DNA of 64,000 nt from the NCBI RefSeq assembly GCF_003544815.1, contig NZ_CP032100.1, positions 2,108,001 to 2,172,000 on the forward strand, in the 5' to 3' direction. Under the pieces are notes generated by a model. That model saw nothing but the letters and a program-made list of their open reading frames with translations, made no database searches and was not told the origin of the DNA. Below are positions 40,908 through 49,027 of this stretch, piece by piece. Numbering within the stretch: the first letter of the stretch is position 1; every line of letters begins with the position of its first letter. The position numbers and the translations under genes are program-made. This DNA is from Arcobacter suis CECT 7833 (lineage in GTDB: Bacteria; Campylobacterota; Campylobacteria; Campylobacterales; Arcobacteraceae).

Positions 40908-41891
40908 ATGACACACCCAAGCGAAGCACTATTTGGTTCTGGAGACAACTTACCAATCATCCCATCTTGCGAGCATTTTGCAGGTAGCGAAAAGCTAATC
41001 TTAAAAGGTTTTGAGATGCAAAAAAAATCAGGACCTGTTTTTGATATTACTTGTGACTGTGAAGATGGAGCTGAAACTGGTAAAGAAGTAGCACATGCTG
41101 AAATGATCGTAAGAGTTGTAAATTCTGATGCAAATCCTTATGGAATGGCAGGAACTAGAATTCACGATTTTGACCATCCAGATTGGAGACAAGATATTGA
41201 TATTTTAGTACCAGGAGCAGGTGAGAAATTAGCATATATTACAATTCCAAAATCAACTTCTTATGAAGATGCAAAAACTCAAGTTGAATATATTCAAGAA
41301 GTAGCTAAAAAAGCTGGAATTAGTAGAGAAATTCCAATTCACGTTTTAATAGAAACTCATGGAGCATTAAGAGATGTTGAAAAAACTGCAACATTACCAT
41401 GGGTACAAGTATTAGACTTTGGATTAATGGACTTCGTTTCTGGTTACCAAGGTGCAATTCCTGCTTCTTGTATGAGAAGTCCAGGTCAATTTGATCATAG
41501 ATTAATTGCTGCTGCTAAAGCTAAAGTTGTTCAAGCTGCACTTTCTAATCACATTATTCCTGCACACAATGTTACTTTAGATTTAAAAAACCCATACCAA
41601 ACTTACAAAGATGCTGAAAAAGCAAGAAATGAGTTCGGATTCTTAAGAATGTGGTCAATTTATCCAACACAAGTACAAGCTATTGTTGATGCAATGAAAC
41701 CAGACTTTACAGAACTTGAAGATGCACAAAATATCCTAATTGCTGCTCAAGATGCTGAGTGGGGACCAATTCAATATGATGGTGAGTTACACGATAGAGC
41801 AACTTACAGATATTTCTGGGAATTAGTACAAAGAGCAAAATTCTCTGGAACTAAATTACAAGATATAGTAGAACAAAGATTCTTCTCTTAA
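40908..41891 (+). CDS. HpcH/HpaI-CitE family CoA-ester lyase, module 3
   Basis: 327 aa, complete barrel with intact active-site residues: CDCEDGAET (Glu52-Asp53), VLIETHG and FGLMDFVSG. The length and the N-terminus (PSEALFGSGDNLPIIPSCEHFAGSEKL) resemble malyl-CoA / methylmalyl-CoA lyase relatives. The product would be acetyl- or propionyl-CoA plus glyoxylate, or acetyl-CoA plus pyruvate if citramalyl-CoA is used. Last gene of the operon, 34 bp after the hydratase and followed by a strong hairpin at 41899-41924. Confidence 0.87.
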   Translation: MTHPSEALFGSGDNLPIIPSCEHFAGSEKLILKGFEMQKKSGPVFDITCDCEDGAETGKEVAHAEMIVRVVNSDANPYGMAGTRIHDFDHPDWRQDIDILVPGAGEKLAYITIPKSTSYEDAKTQVEYIQEVAKKAGISREIPIHVLIETHGALRDVEKTATLPWVQVLDFGLMDFVSGYQGAIPASCMRSPGQFDHRLIAAAKAKVVQAALSNHIIPAHNVTLDLKNPYQTYKDAEKARNEFGFLRMWSIYPTQVQAIVDAMKPDFTELEDAQNILIAAQDAEWGPIQYDGELHDRATYRYFWELVQRAKFSGTKLQDIVEQRFFS

Positions 41892-41898
41892 TCCTTTT

Positions 41899-41924
41899 AA
41901 CTTAAGACCAAATGGTCTTAAGTT
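41899..41924 (+). terminator. Hairpin terminating the CoA-lyase operon
   Basis: Perfect 11-bp stem (AACTTAAGACC / GGTCTTAAGTT) with a 4-base loop, 7 bp after the last stop codon. It is followed by an AT-rich stretch but no long T run. Confidence 0.6.
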
Positions 41925-42065
41925 ATTCTGTCAAAATTTAAACTTTTTTTAAATGAGAAAAGTTCACACTAATATTGAATAAAATCTCTTTTATTTAATA
42001 AAAAAAGATTTCTTTCATCTGTGCATTGGTATAATAATTCAATTTCTAAAGTAAAAAGGAAAAAA

Positions 42066-43559
42066 ATGAAAGTAATAAAAGAACAAGATATTATAGATAG
42101 TATTGCTGATGCCTGTCAGTATATTTCATATTTTCACCCAGAAGATTTTGTAAAAGGTATGGTTGAAGCATATGAAGTTGAAAAATCAGAAGCTGCTAAA
42201 AATGCAATTGGACAAATTTTAATAAACTCTAAAATGTGTGCTATGGGTCACAGACCTTTATGTCAAGATACTGGAAGTGTTAACATTTTCATAAGAGTTG
42301 GATTAAATGCTAAACTTGAATTAACAAGAGAATTAGTTGATGTATTAAATGCTGGTGTTGCAAAAGGTTATACTAATCCAGATAATACTTTAAGATATTC
42401 TGTTGTTTCAGATCCTGCTGGAAAAAGAACAAATACAAAAGATAATACTCCTGCTGTTATTCATGTTACTGTTGATAATTCTGATGAATTAGATATTACA
42501 GTTGCTGCAAAAGGTGGTGGAAGTGAAAACAAATCGAAATTTGCAGTATTAAATCCTAGTGATTCAGTTTATGACTGGGTTATGGCAAATGTTAGAGAAA
42601 TGGGTGCTGGTTGGTGTCCTCCTGGAATTTTAGGTATTGGTATTGGTGGAAATCCAGAAAAAGCTATGCTTTTAGCAAAAGAGTCTTTAATGGGTCATGT
42701 TGATATTCATGAACTACAAGCAAGAGGTCCTCAAAATGCTTTAGAAGAATTAAGATTAAAATTATATGAAGATATTAACAAAGTTGGTATTGGAGCTCAA
42801 GGTCTTGGTGGATTAACTACAGTTTTAGATGTTAAAATTTTAGATTATCCATGTCATGCTGCTTCACTTCCTGTTGCTATGATTCCTAACTGTGCAGCTA
42901 CAAGACATATTCACTTTAAATTAAAAGGTGGAAATGGACCAGCTATATTTAATGTACCTTCATTAGATATTTGGCCAGATATTGAATTACCAATGGATAC
43001 AATTAAAAGAGTAAATATTGCAGATTTAACAAAAGAAAACTTATCTCAATTTAAATCAGGAGATACATTATTACTTTCAGGAAAAATTTTAACAGCAAGA
43101 GATGCTGCTCACAAAAAAATTGTTGAGTACAAAAATGCTGGTAAACCACTTCCAAATGGTGTTGATTTAAAAGACAGATTCATCTACTACGTAGGACCTG
43201 TTGATCCAGTAAGAGATGAAGCAGTAGGACCTGCGGGACCAACTACATCTACAAGAATGGATAAATTTACAAAAGACATGATGGAAATTGGAATCATGGG
43301 AATGATTGGAAAAGCTGAAAGAAAACAACCAACAATTGATTTAATTAAAGAGTATAAGTCTATTTATTTAATTGCAACAGGAGGTGCAGCATATTTAATT
43401 TCTCAATCAATTAAATCTGCAAAAGTTTTAGCTTTTGAAGAAATTGGTATGGAAGCTATCTATGAATTTGAAGTAAAAGATATGCCAGTTACTGTAGCTG
43501 TTGATACAGAAGGTGTTTCAATTCACACTACTGGTCCTGCTAAATGGAGAACAATTTAA
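42066..43559 (+). CDS. Class I (iron-sulfur) fumarate hydratase family, possibly with mesaconase activity
   Basis: 497 aa. Single-chain class I fumarase: the 4Fe-4S cysteines are Cys66 (PLCQDTG), Cys184 (GWCPPG) and Cys276 (NCAATRH), and the C-terminal swivel domain reads YYVGPVDP, GPTTSTRMD and KAERKQP. It hydrates fumarate to malate in the TCA cycle. Class I enzymes of this size are also known to hydrate mesaconate to citramalate. The frame is open 15 codons further upstream, but the ATG at 42066 has AAAAAGGA in front and starts the family N-terminus. It is 174 bp after the CoA-lyase operon and 180 bp before the next gene, so it is transcribed alone. Confidence 0.9.
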   Translation: MKVIKEQDIIDSIADACQYISYFHPEDFVKGMVEAYEVEKSEAAKNAIGQILINSKMCAMGHRPLCQDTGSVNIFIRVGLNAKLELTRELVDVLNAGVAKGYTNPDNTLRYSVVSDPAGKRTNTKDNTPAVIHVTVDNSDELDITVAAKGGGSENKSKFAVLNPSDSVYDWVMANVREMGAGWCPPGILGIGIGGNPEKAMLLAKESLMGHVDIHELQARGPQNALEELRLKLYEDINKVGIGAQGLGGLTTVLDVKILDYPCHAASLPVAMIPNCAATRHIHFKLKGGNGPAIFNVPSLDIWPDIELPMDTIKRVNIADLTKENLSQFKSGDTLLLSGKILTARDAAHKKIVEYKNAGKPLPNGVDLKDRFIYYVGPVDPVRDEAVGPAGPTTSTRMDKFTKDMMEIGIMGMIGKAERKQPTIDLIKEYKSIYLIATGGAAYLISQSIKSAKVLAFEEIGMEAIYEFEVKDMPVTVAVDTEGVSIHTTGPAKWRTI

Positions 43560-43563
43560 TTTA

Positions 43564-43601
43564 AAATAATCGCAAAAGGCTTTTGCCTTTTGTAATTATT
43601 T
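43564..43601 (+). terminator. Terminator after the fumarase gene
   Basis: CAAAAGGC (43573-43580) pairs with GCCTTTTG (43585-43592) around a TTTT loop; the stem is extended by AAATAAT/ATTATTT outside a small bulge. It lies a few bases after the stop codon. Confidence 0.75.
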
Positions 43602-43739
43602 CCTTTATTTATAACTTTATATAATATTCTTACCTAAAATAATTCTTATACTAATAAACTATATTCAATTTTTGACTTTAAGAAAATACAATAAATGTTA
43701 TTCTTCAAACAATAATATAATACACAGGAAAATAATAAA

Positions 43740-44573
43740 ATGTTATTAGATGATTTAAAAGATTATTTGGGATTTGCAGTTGCTGGGAATTTTGCTAATC
43801 ACCTAGGAGAAGCTGGTGAAGCAGACGAATTCTCAGTAATCAAAACCGAAGAAAAAGATGCACCAAAAGGTATGTTTCCTTTTTATATAAAAGGTCATAA
43901 TAGCTTTTTAGGAACTTATCCTATTTGTGATGAAATAATTTTAACACATGGAAGAGAAAAAGAAAATCTTCAAGTTGAAGCGGAAGTTGCTTTAATTTGT
44001 GATTTTGAATACAAAGATGGAAAAGTTGTTGATATTATTCCAAAATATTTTTCAGCCTTTAATGACTGTTCTATTCGAGTAAATAATGGTGAAAAACTTA
44101 GCACTAAAAAAAACTGGGGAACAAATACAAAAGGTATCTCTCAAGATATTATTGAGATTGATAATTTCACTGAAAAAGGTATTTTAAGTAAATATCATAT
44201 CTCTTCATTTATCAAAAGAGATGGAATTGTATATGACTATGGAACTACAAGTGCTGTAAAATCATATAGTTACTTTTTTCATCAATTAAAAGATTGGATG
44301 ATAAATAAATTAAATACTCAAGAAGATTGTGGACCTTTAGAAGAATTAACTCAGTTTATGTTTGATGCAAAAAATGCAAAAGGTGTTTTAATCGCAGCGG
44401 GTGCAACTGCATATACAGAGTTTGGTAAACACAACTTTCTAAAAAAAGGTGATGAAATCTTTGTATATGTTTATAACGCTCACGCTCATAGTTTCTTAGA
44501 TATTATGAATGATATGTGTGGAATGGATACTTATTTAGGACAATGTTCAAAACTTCATCAGTATGTTCAATAA
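43740..44573 (+). CDS. Conserved protein, FAH/hydrolase-like region (DUF5718-like)
   Basis: 277 aa, cytosolic. It begins LLDDLKDYLGFAVAGNFANHLGEAGEADEF, and the core contains GHNSFLGTYPICDEI, the metal-site-like AEVALICDFEY and DYGTTSAV. It may be the uncharacterised family named DUF5718; the central motif (EAEVA) resembles the fumarylacetoacetate hydrolase fold where an acidic pair binds a metal. That is an inference from one motif. It follows the fumarase gene after 180 bp with an AT-rich promoter region (TATAAT at 43716-43721). Function unknown. Confidence 0.78.
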   Translation: MLLDDLKDYLGFAVAGNFANHLGEAGEADEFSVIKTEEKDAPKGMFPFYIKGHNSFLGTYPICDEIILTHGREKENLQVEAEVALICDFEYKDGKVVDIIPKYFSAFNDCSIRVNNGEKLSTKKNWGTNTKGISQDIIEIDNFTEKGILSKYHISSFIKRDGIVYDYGTTSAVKSYSYFFHQLKDWMINKLNTQEDCGPLEELTQFMFDAKNAKGVLIAAGATAYTEFGKHNFLKKGDEIFVYVYNAHAHSFLDIMNDMCGMDTYLGQCSKLHQYVQ

Positions 44574-44596
44574 AACAAAGCTTTTAGCTTTGTTTT
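44572..44596 (+). terminator. Terminator overlapping the stop codon of the FAH-like gene
   Basis: 10-bp perfect stem AAAACAAAGC / GCTTTGTTTT around a 5-base loop; the T-rich 3' arm supplies the tract. Confidence 0.75.
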
Positions 44597-44653
44597 GCAA
44601 TCAATACTAAATATATAGAGTTATATAAAACTATATACATTTATATACAAGCT

Positions 44654-47593
44654 CTATAAATTACTTTTAATTTTTTGAGAATCGATATATAAAACATCAT
44701 TTAAACTATCAAAAACTTTTATTGTTGAATCTTCAATTTGTGCTGATGTTTCTCTTAAAATTTTATTTTCTACTCTTTTAGCACTATTATCCATATAAAC
44801 TTGAACTTTATGATGAACATCTTCATGGTTTTGTTTTAGGATTTCCCACTCTTTTACTTTTGTAAAATCTCTATTTTCATGTTCACAAAGAGTAATCCAT
44901 TTTCCCATATCACAAGATTTACAATCCACAACCGTACAATTTTCAAAGGAATCTAATGTAGAAAAATATCTCTTTTTAAAACTTATATGATCATTTTTAT
45001 ATTTTGAAACTTCTTTCATTAAATCAATATTTTCAACCATTTCATAATACTTTTTATCTATTTTTGCTTGGGCTGTAATTTGTAATAATCTACTTGATAG
45101 TTTAGAAACTTCTTTTGATAAAGTATCAATATTTGAAGCCGTTGAAGCATTTTTTTGAGTTGCAGAATCTAATCTTGAGATAGTTTCATTTATCTGAACT
45201 ATTCCTATTTCTTGCTCTTTACTAAATTGAGTAACACTTTGTATAATATCTTTTGTTTGGGTGATTTTTGAAGTTAAACTTTCATAACCATTTATCATAT
45301 CTTGAGCTATTTCTTTTCCTTCATTTGATTTTACACTTGCACTTTCAACTAAACCTTTTATTTCACGTGCTGCTTCTGCACTTCTGTTTGCTAGGTTTCG
45401 CACTTCAGCTGCAACTACTGCAAATCCTTTCCCTGCTTCACCAGCAGTTGCTGCTTCAACAGCTGCATTAAGACTTAGAATATTTGTTTGAAATGCAATT
45501 TGGTCAATTATTGAAATTGCTTCATTTATTGCTTTAACTTTTTCATTTATTTCATCCATTGAATTTGAAGTTTGTAAAGCAAATTTACTTCCAACATTTG
45601 AAGCTTCATTTACTTCATTTGCAATATTCATCATACGATTCATATTTTCATTATTGTTTTTAATATTTGATGTTATTTGCTCCAAAGCAGCTGAACTTTG
45701 TTCAAGTGAACTTGCTTGTTGCGTTGAAGAAAGGGCTAATTCATTTGAAGAAATCGTTAAAATATTTGTGTTATTTTCAAGTTCTATTCCTGCATTTGTA
45801 ATCATTGCAATTAACTCAGAAGATGAATGCCCTAAAAGTAAAGTTGAAGTACATAAAGTTCCAAAATCTCCATACATTCCTTTTTTCTGTACTTCATCAA
45901 GTTTAAACAGATAATTTGATTGGGTATAACTATTTAATAAAAGATTTATATTGTCAATTTTTAACTTCGTTCTATTTAGCATTTTGTTTATAATATATCT
46001 TAAGTCTTCAATATCTTTTGTTACAGCTTTTTGTTTTATTGTATATTCAAAAAATCCATTATTAACTTTTTCCATAACATCAGAAATTTCTAAAACAACT
46101 TTTTTATCTTGTTCTTGGATTTGTTCGATTTTTTTGATTTGTTCATTCATTCCCCTTGTCATTATGGCAAATTCATCATTTCCAGAAATATCATGTAAAG
46201 TTACATCATCTTTTTCTTTCATTGAATATGCCAAAAACTCATTTAGATTTATTTGGAATTGTTTCATTGATAAAACTATTCTTTTTGTCATCAAAATCAT
46301 ACTAAAAATTGTTGCTAGAATTAAAATTGTTATAAAAAGTAATTCATACATTATTTGATTTCTAAAATTCCATATTTCATCATTTACATATGAAATTAAG
46401 TTATCAAATAGATTTTTTTCAGAATCAATAAGAAGATTTAATTTATTAAATGAATTTTCTTTCCAGTTAAAATCTACTCCATAAATACTATTTGATAATT
46501 TATCTATTGCATTTATGGCTTTTTTATTATCAATTTTTTCTTGATTTGCTAAATTTTTGTTTTCAGATAAAGAAATCTCACTTGTATTTGAGATAATTAA
46601 ATCAAAAGTATCTCTTATTTGTTTTAACAGCTCTTTTTCTTCACTACTTGTTCCTTCAAATTTTTCATAATATTTTATTACTTTTAAAAGTGCTGAGTGT
46701 TTTGCTTGTATCTTATTTACTAGATTTTCATCTTTTGTTTCTAAATAATCTTTGTAAAGATGTATCAAACCACCATAACCACTTAGTTCTTTTATTTTTA
46801 ACATAAAGTCATTTTTTTGGCTTTTTAAAAATATTACTTTTCTTATATTATCTATTTGTTGAAAATCTTTTGATGAATATATCTCTTTTAGATTTTCTAG
46901 ATTTTGTACAAAAATATTGTCTTTAATAATTTCTAAATACAAATTTTGTTTTGAAACAGAATTTATAAAACTATTAAAATCATCTCCTGTAATATTTCCC
47001 AAATTTAAAATATTTCTAAGATATTCTTGTTCATTAAATGATTTTTCTATTAATTGGTTAAAGGCAATATACGATTGTGAATATTTTGATAAGTTCCCAA
47101 TATTTGAATAACTAAGTAATTCTCCAATAAAATAAGTTAAATTATCTATTTCAAAAGTATAATTTTTCTCTAAATCTTGTTTACTAATTTGTAAATCTAT
47201 ATTTTTTTGTCTTGTTTCGTGAATTTGTTTTATATTTTTTTCAAAATTAGAAACTCTTTTTTTTGCCTCTTCATCTTTGAAAAAAGAGTAATTCTTCAAA
47301 AATTCATTCAGTTTATTTATTGATTCATCACTTTTGTTTATTTGATTTTTAAATTCATCATTAAACTCTTTCCCATAACTTTCTAAAAAAAGAGTTGAAA
47401 TATTTCTTTCTTTTTGTAAATCGTGTATTAAAGATGAAACATTTTCTAAAAAATAAAGATATTGCAAACTCTCATTCATTTCAAGATTTTTTTGATATTT
47501 ATCAAGAATTGAATTAAAAGATAAAATTAATATTGCAATAATAGGAAGTAACAATATTAAAAATATCTTATTTTGTAGTTTTAAATTATTCAT
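44654..47593 (-). CDS. Methyl-accepting chemotaxis protein with NIT sensor and CZB domain
   Basis: 979 aa chemoreceptor. Starts MNNLKLQNKIFLILLLPIIAILILSF (membrane helix); the ATG at 47593 has AAAGG upstream, whereas the frame's upstream extension lacks an SD. A large periplasmic helical sensor resembles the NIT (nitrate/nitrite-sensing) domain (SSLIHDLQKERNISTLFL). A second membrane helix (about residues 410-430) is followed by HAMP-like coils and an MCP signalling hairpin (NILSLNAAVEAATAGEAGKGFAVVAAEVRNLA, residues about 735-770). The C-terminus carries a CZB zinc-binding domain (CDMGKW plus HHK). Ligand not known. Confidence 0.9.
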   Translation of the reverse strand: MNNLKLQNKIFLILLLPIIAILILSFNSILDKYQKNLEMNESLQYLYFLENVSSLIHDLQKERNISTLFLESYGKEFNDEFKNQINKSDESINKLNEFLKNYSFFKDEEAKKRVSNFEKNIKQIHETRQKNIDLQISKQDLEKNYTFEIDNLTYFIGELLSYSNIGNLSKYSQSYIAFNQLIEKSFNEQEYLRNILNLGNITGDDFNSFINSVSKQNLYLEIIKDNIFVQNLENLKEIYSSKDFQQIDNIRKVIFLKSQKNDFMLKIKELSGYGGLIHLYKDYLETKDENLVNKIQAKHSALLKVIKYYEKFEGTSSEEKELLKQIRDTFDLIISNTSEISLSENKNLANQEKIDNKKAINAIDKLSNSIYGVDFNWKENSFNKLNLLIDSEKNLFDNLISYVNDEIWNFRNQIMYELLFITILILATIFSMILMTKRIVLSMKQFQINLNEFLAYSMKEKDDVTLHDISGNDEFAIMTRGMNEQIKKIEQIQEQDKKVVLEISDVMEKVNNGFFEYTIKQKAVTKDIEDLRYIINKMLNRTKLKIDNINLLLNSYTQSNYLFKLDEVQKKGMYGDFGTLCTSTLLLGHSSSELIAMITNAGIELENNTNILTISSNELALSSTQQASSLEQSSAALEQITSNIKNNNENMNRMMNIANEVNEASNVGSKFALQTSNSMDEINEKVKAINEAISIIDQIAFQTNILSLNAAVEAATAGEAGKGFAVVAAEVRNLANRSAEAAREIKGLVESASVKSNEGKEIAQDMINGYESLTSKITQTKDIIQSVTQFSKEQEIGIVQINETISRLDSATQKNASTASNIDTLSKEVSKLSSRLLQITAQAKIDKKYYEMVENIDLMKEVSKYKNDHISFKKRYFSTLDSFENCTVVDCKSCDMGKWITLCEHENRDFTKVKEWEILKQNHEDVHHKVQVYMDNSAKRVENKILRETSAQIEDSTIKVFDSLNDVLYIDSQKIKSNL

Positions 47594-47754
47594 TTTGTAC
47601 CTTTTTAAATTTTCTGCAATATATCTCTCTTTTCTTACAATTTGGTTACAAATTAAATATAGAATTATTATCATATTTTTAATATATAAATCCATTATTT
47701 TATTATCCATAAAGATATTTTGATTATAATTTCAGAAAATTATTGGAGATTAAT

Positions 47755-48183
47755 ATGTTAAAAGAATTTAGAAATTTTCTTATAAAAGGAAATGTTGTTG
47801 ATTTGGCTGTTGGGTTTATTTTTGGAGCTGCATTTGCAACTTTGATTAAGTCTTTAGTTGAAAATATAATTATGCCGCCAATTGGATTATTACTTGGAAG
47901 AGTTGATTTTTCTCAATTATTTATATCTTTAGATGGAAACTCTTATGCAACTTTAGCTGATTTAGAAAAAGTTGGAGCTCCTGCTATTAAACTTGGAGTT
48001 TTTGCAAATGATGCTATTTCATTTACAATTTTAGGATTTGTTATGTTTATGTTTATAAAATCATATAATAAACTAAAAAAAGAGGAAGTTGTAGTTGCTA
48101 AAACAAAAGTTTGTGGTGATTGTGCTATGGAAATTCCAGTAGCTGCAAAAAAATGTGGGCATTGCGGAAATACAGCGGTATAA
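47755..48183 (+). CDS. mscL: Large-conductance mechanosensitive channel with C-terminal zinc ribbon
   Basis: 142 aa. The first 105 residues are a normal MscL: FLIKGNVVDLAVGFIFGAAFATLIKSLVENIIMPPIG, then the periplasmic loop and the second helix SFTILGFVMFMFIKSYN. It protects against osmotic downshock. The last 23 residues replace the usual amphipathic bundle by two CxxC pairs (C120, C123, C134, C137), a small zinc ribbon facing the cytosol. The ATG at 47755 follows GGAG; an in-frame TTG four codons upstream overlaps the SD and is rejected. Confidence 0.93.
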   Translation: MLKEFRNFLIKGNVVDLAVGFIFGAAFATLIKSLVENIIMPPIGLLLGRVDFSQLFISLDGNSYATLADLEKVGAPAIKLGVFANDAISFTILGFVMFMFIKSYNKLKKEEVVVAKTKVCGDCAMEIPVAAKKCGHCGNTAV

Positions 48184-48198
48184 AAAATTAAAAAAAAC

Positions 48199-48229
48199 AT
48201 AATTAAAAGGCAAAAAACCTTTTAATTAT
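48199..48229 (-). terminator. Terminator between mscL and the flavin-reductase gene
   Basis: 12-bp perfect stem ATAATTAAAAGG / CCTTTTAATTAT with a 7-base loop. In the minus direction it is followed by an eight-T tract, so it mainly ends the flavin-reductase operon; it overlaps that gene's stop codon. Confidence 0.8.
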
Positions 48230-48789
48230 AAATCAACTAAAGCTTTAAAATTCACTCCACATCTTCCGATATTTTCCACATTTACATGATTTCTTTCATT
48301 AATTCTATCATCTTCAATAAACTGATATTTTAACTCTAAAATTATAGGTGTAATATCTCCCGAAATTTTATAAGTATCATAATATTCACAAAACATCGCA
48401 CTTTGGGAAGAAGCAATCATTGGAGGAAAACCTTTCATAACTTCTTTTACTTCAATCTCAAACTTTTCAATTTCACTTTCATTTTTTCCCAATTGCATTG
48501 CACATTTTTGCACTTGATCAACATTGTCTTTATTTACAAAACAAATAGTTGCTTTTTTAGTTTTTAAGATATTTGCCAATGAATCTTTTGGGCTTCCATC
48601 ATCTTTTTGTCCAATTGATACAAGTAACAATGCTGGATTTGAAGAGATTGGAATAAAATATGAAAAGGGAGCTGCATTTAAAACACCATTATCATCTGTT
48701 ACAATCCATGCAATTGGTCGGGGAATTACTGTTCCTGACATAATTTTATATCTGTTTAAATCGTTTATATCTTTATAATCTAAAATCAT
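48226..48789 (-). CDS. Flavin reductase family (split-barrel FMN-binding) protein
   Basis: 187 aa. Starts with YKIMSGTVIPRPIAWIVT and NAAPFSYFIPISSNPALLLVSI, the split-barrel FMN-binding signature. Such proteins reduce flavin with NAD(P)H or serve as FMN-dependent oxidoreductases. Last gene of a minus-strand cluster with the molybdopterin oxidoreductase, MFS transporter and the 74-aa protein; the spacing to the latter is 13 bp. Whether it supplies reduced flavin to that cluster is not shown. Confidence 0.85.
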   Translation of the reverse strand: MILDYKDINDLNRYKIMSGTVIPRPIAWIVTDDNGVLNAAPFSYFIPISSNPALLLVSIGQKDDGSPKDSLANILKTKKATICFVNKDNVDQVQKCAMQLGKNESEIEKFEIEVKEVMKGFPPMIASSQSAMFCEYYDTYKISGDITPIILELKYQFIEDDRINERNHVNVENIGRCGVNFKALVDL

Positions 48790-48802
48790 CTATTTCCCTT
48801 TT

Positions 48803-49027
48803 TTATATTTTAAATTCTTGCTCAATATTTTTTGCTATTGCATCACCTTTTAAAGTTAAAAATGAATCACTTACAAATTGTTCACTTTTAAGCTTTTTCA
48901 ACAATCTTTTACCCTCTTTTAAAGAAAATAATCTTGTATTTTCTAGCTTCAAAACAACATCATTTAAAGACTCATTTGATTCTTTTTTTAATATTGCAAG
49001 TAACAAAACTTTTTCATTTATATCCAT
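48803..49027 (-). CDS. Small conserved protein, possible winged helix
   Basis: 74 aa, no membrane segment. The C-terminal sequence FLTLKGDAIAKNIEQEF has the beta-hairpin and helix look of a winged-helix wing, so a small DNA-binding or protein-binding role is imaginable. It overlaps the MFS gene's 3' end by 10 bp and precedes the flavin reductase by 13 bp. Not recognised further. Confidence 0.65.
   Translation of the reverse strand: MDINEKVLLLAILKKESNESLNDVVLKLENTRLFSLKEGKRLLKKLKSEQFVSDSFLTLKGDAIAKNIEQEFKI

Noticed and set aside
42021-42065. Upstream in-frame start of the fumarase gene
   Set aside because: The extension overlaps the promoter region and the true SD/ATG is at 42066.
47594-47710. 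N-terminal extension of the chemoreceptor frame
   Set aside because: No Shine-Dalgarno at the upstream start; the ATG at 47593 has AAAGG and begins the membrane helix.
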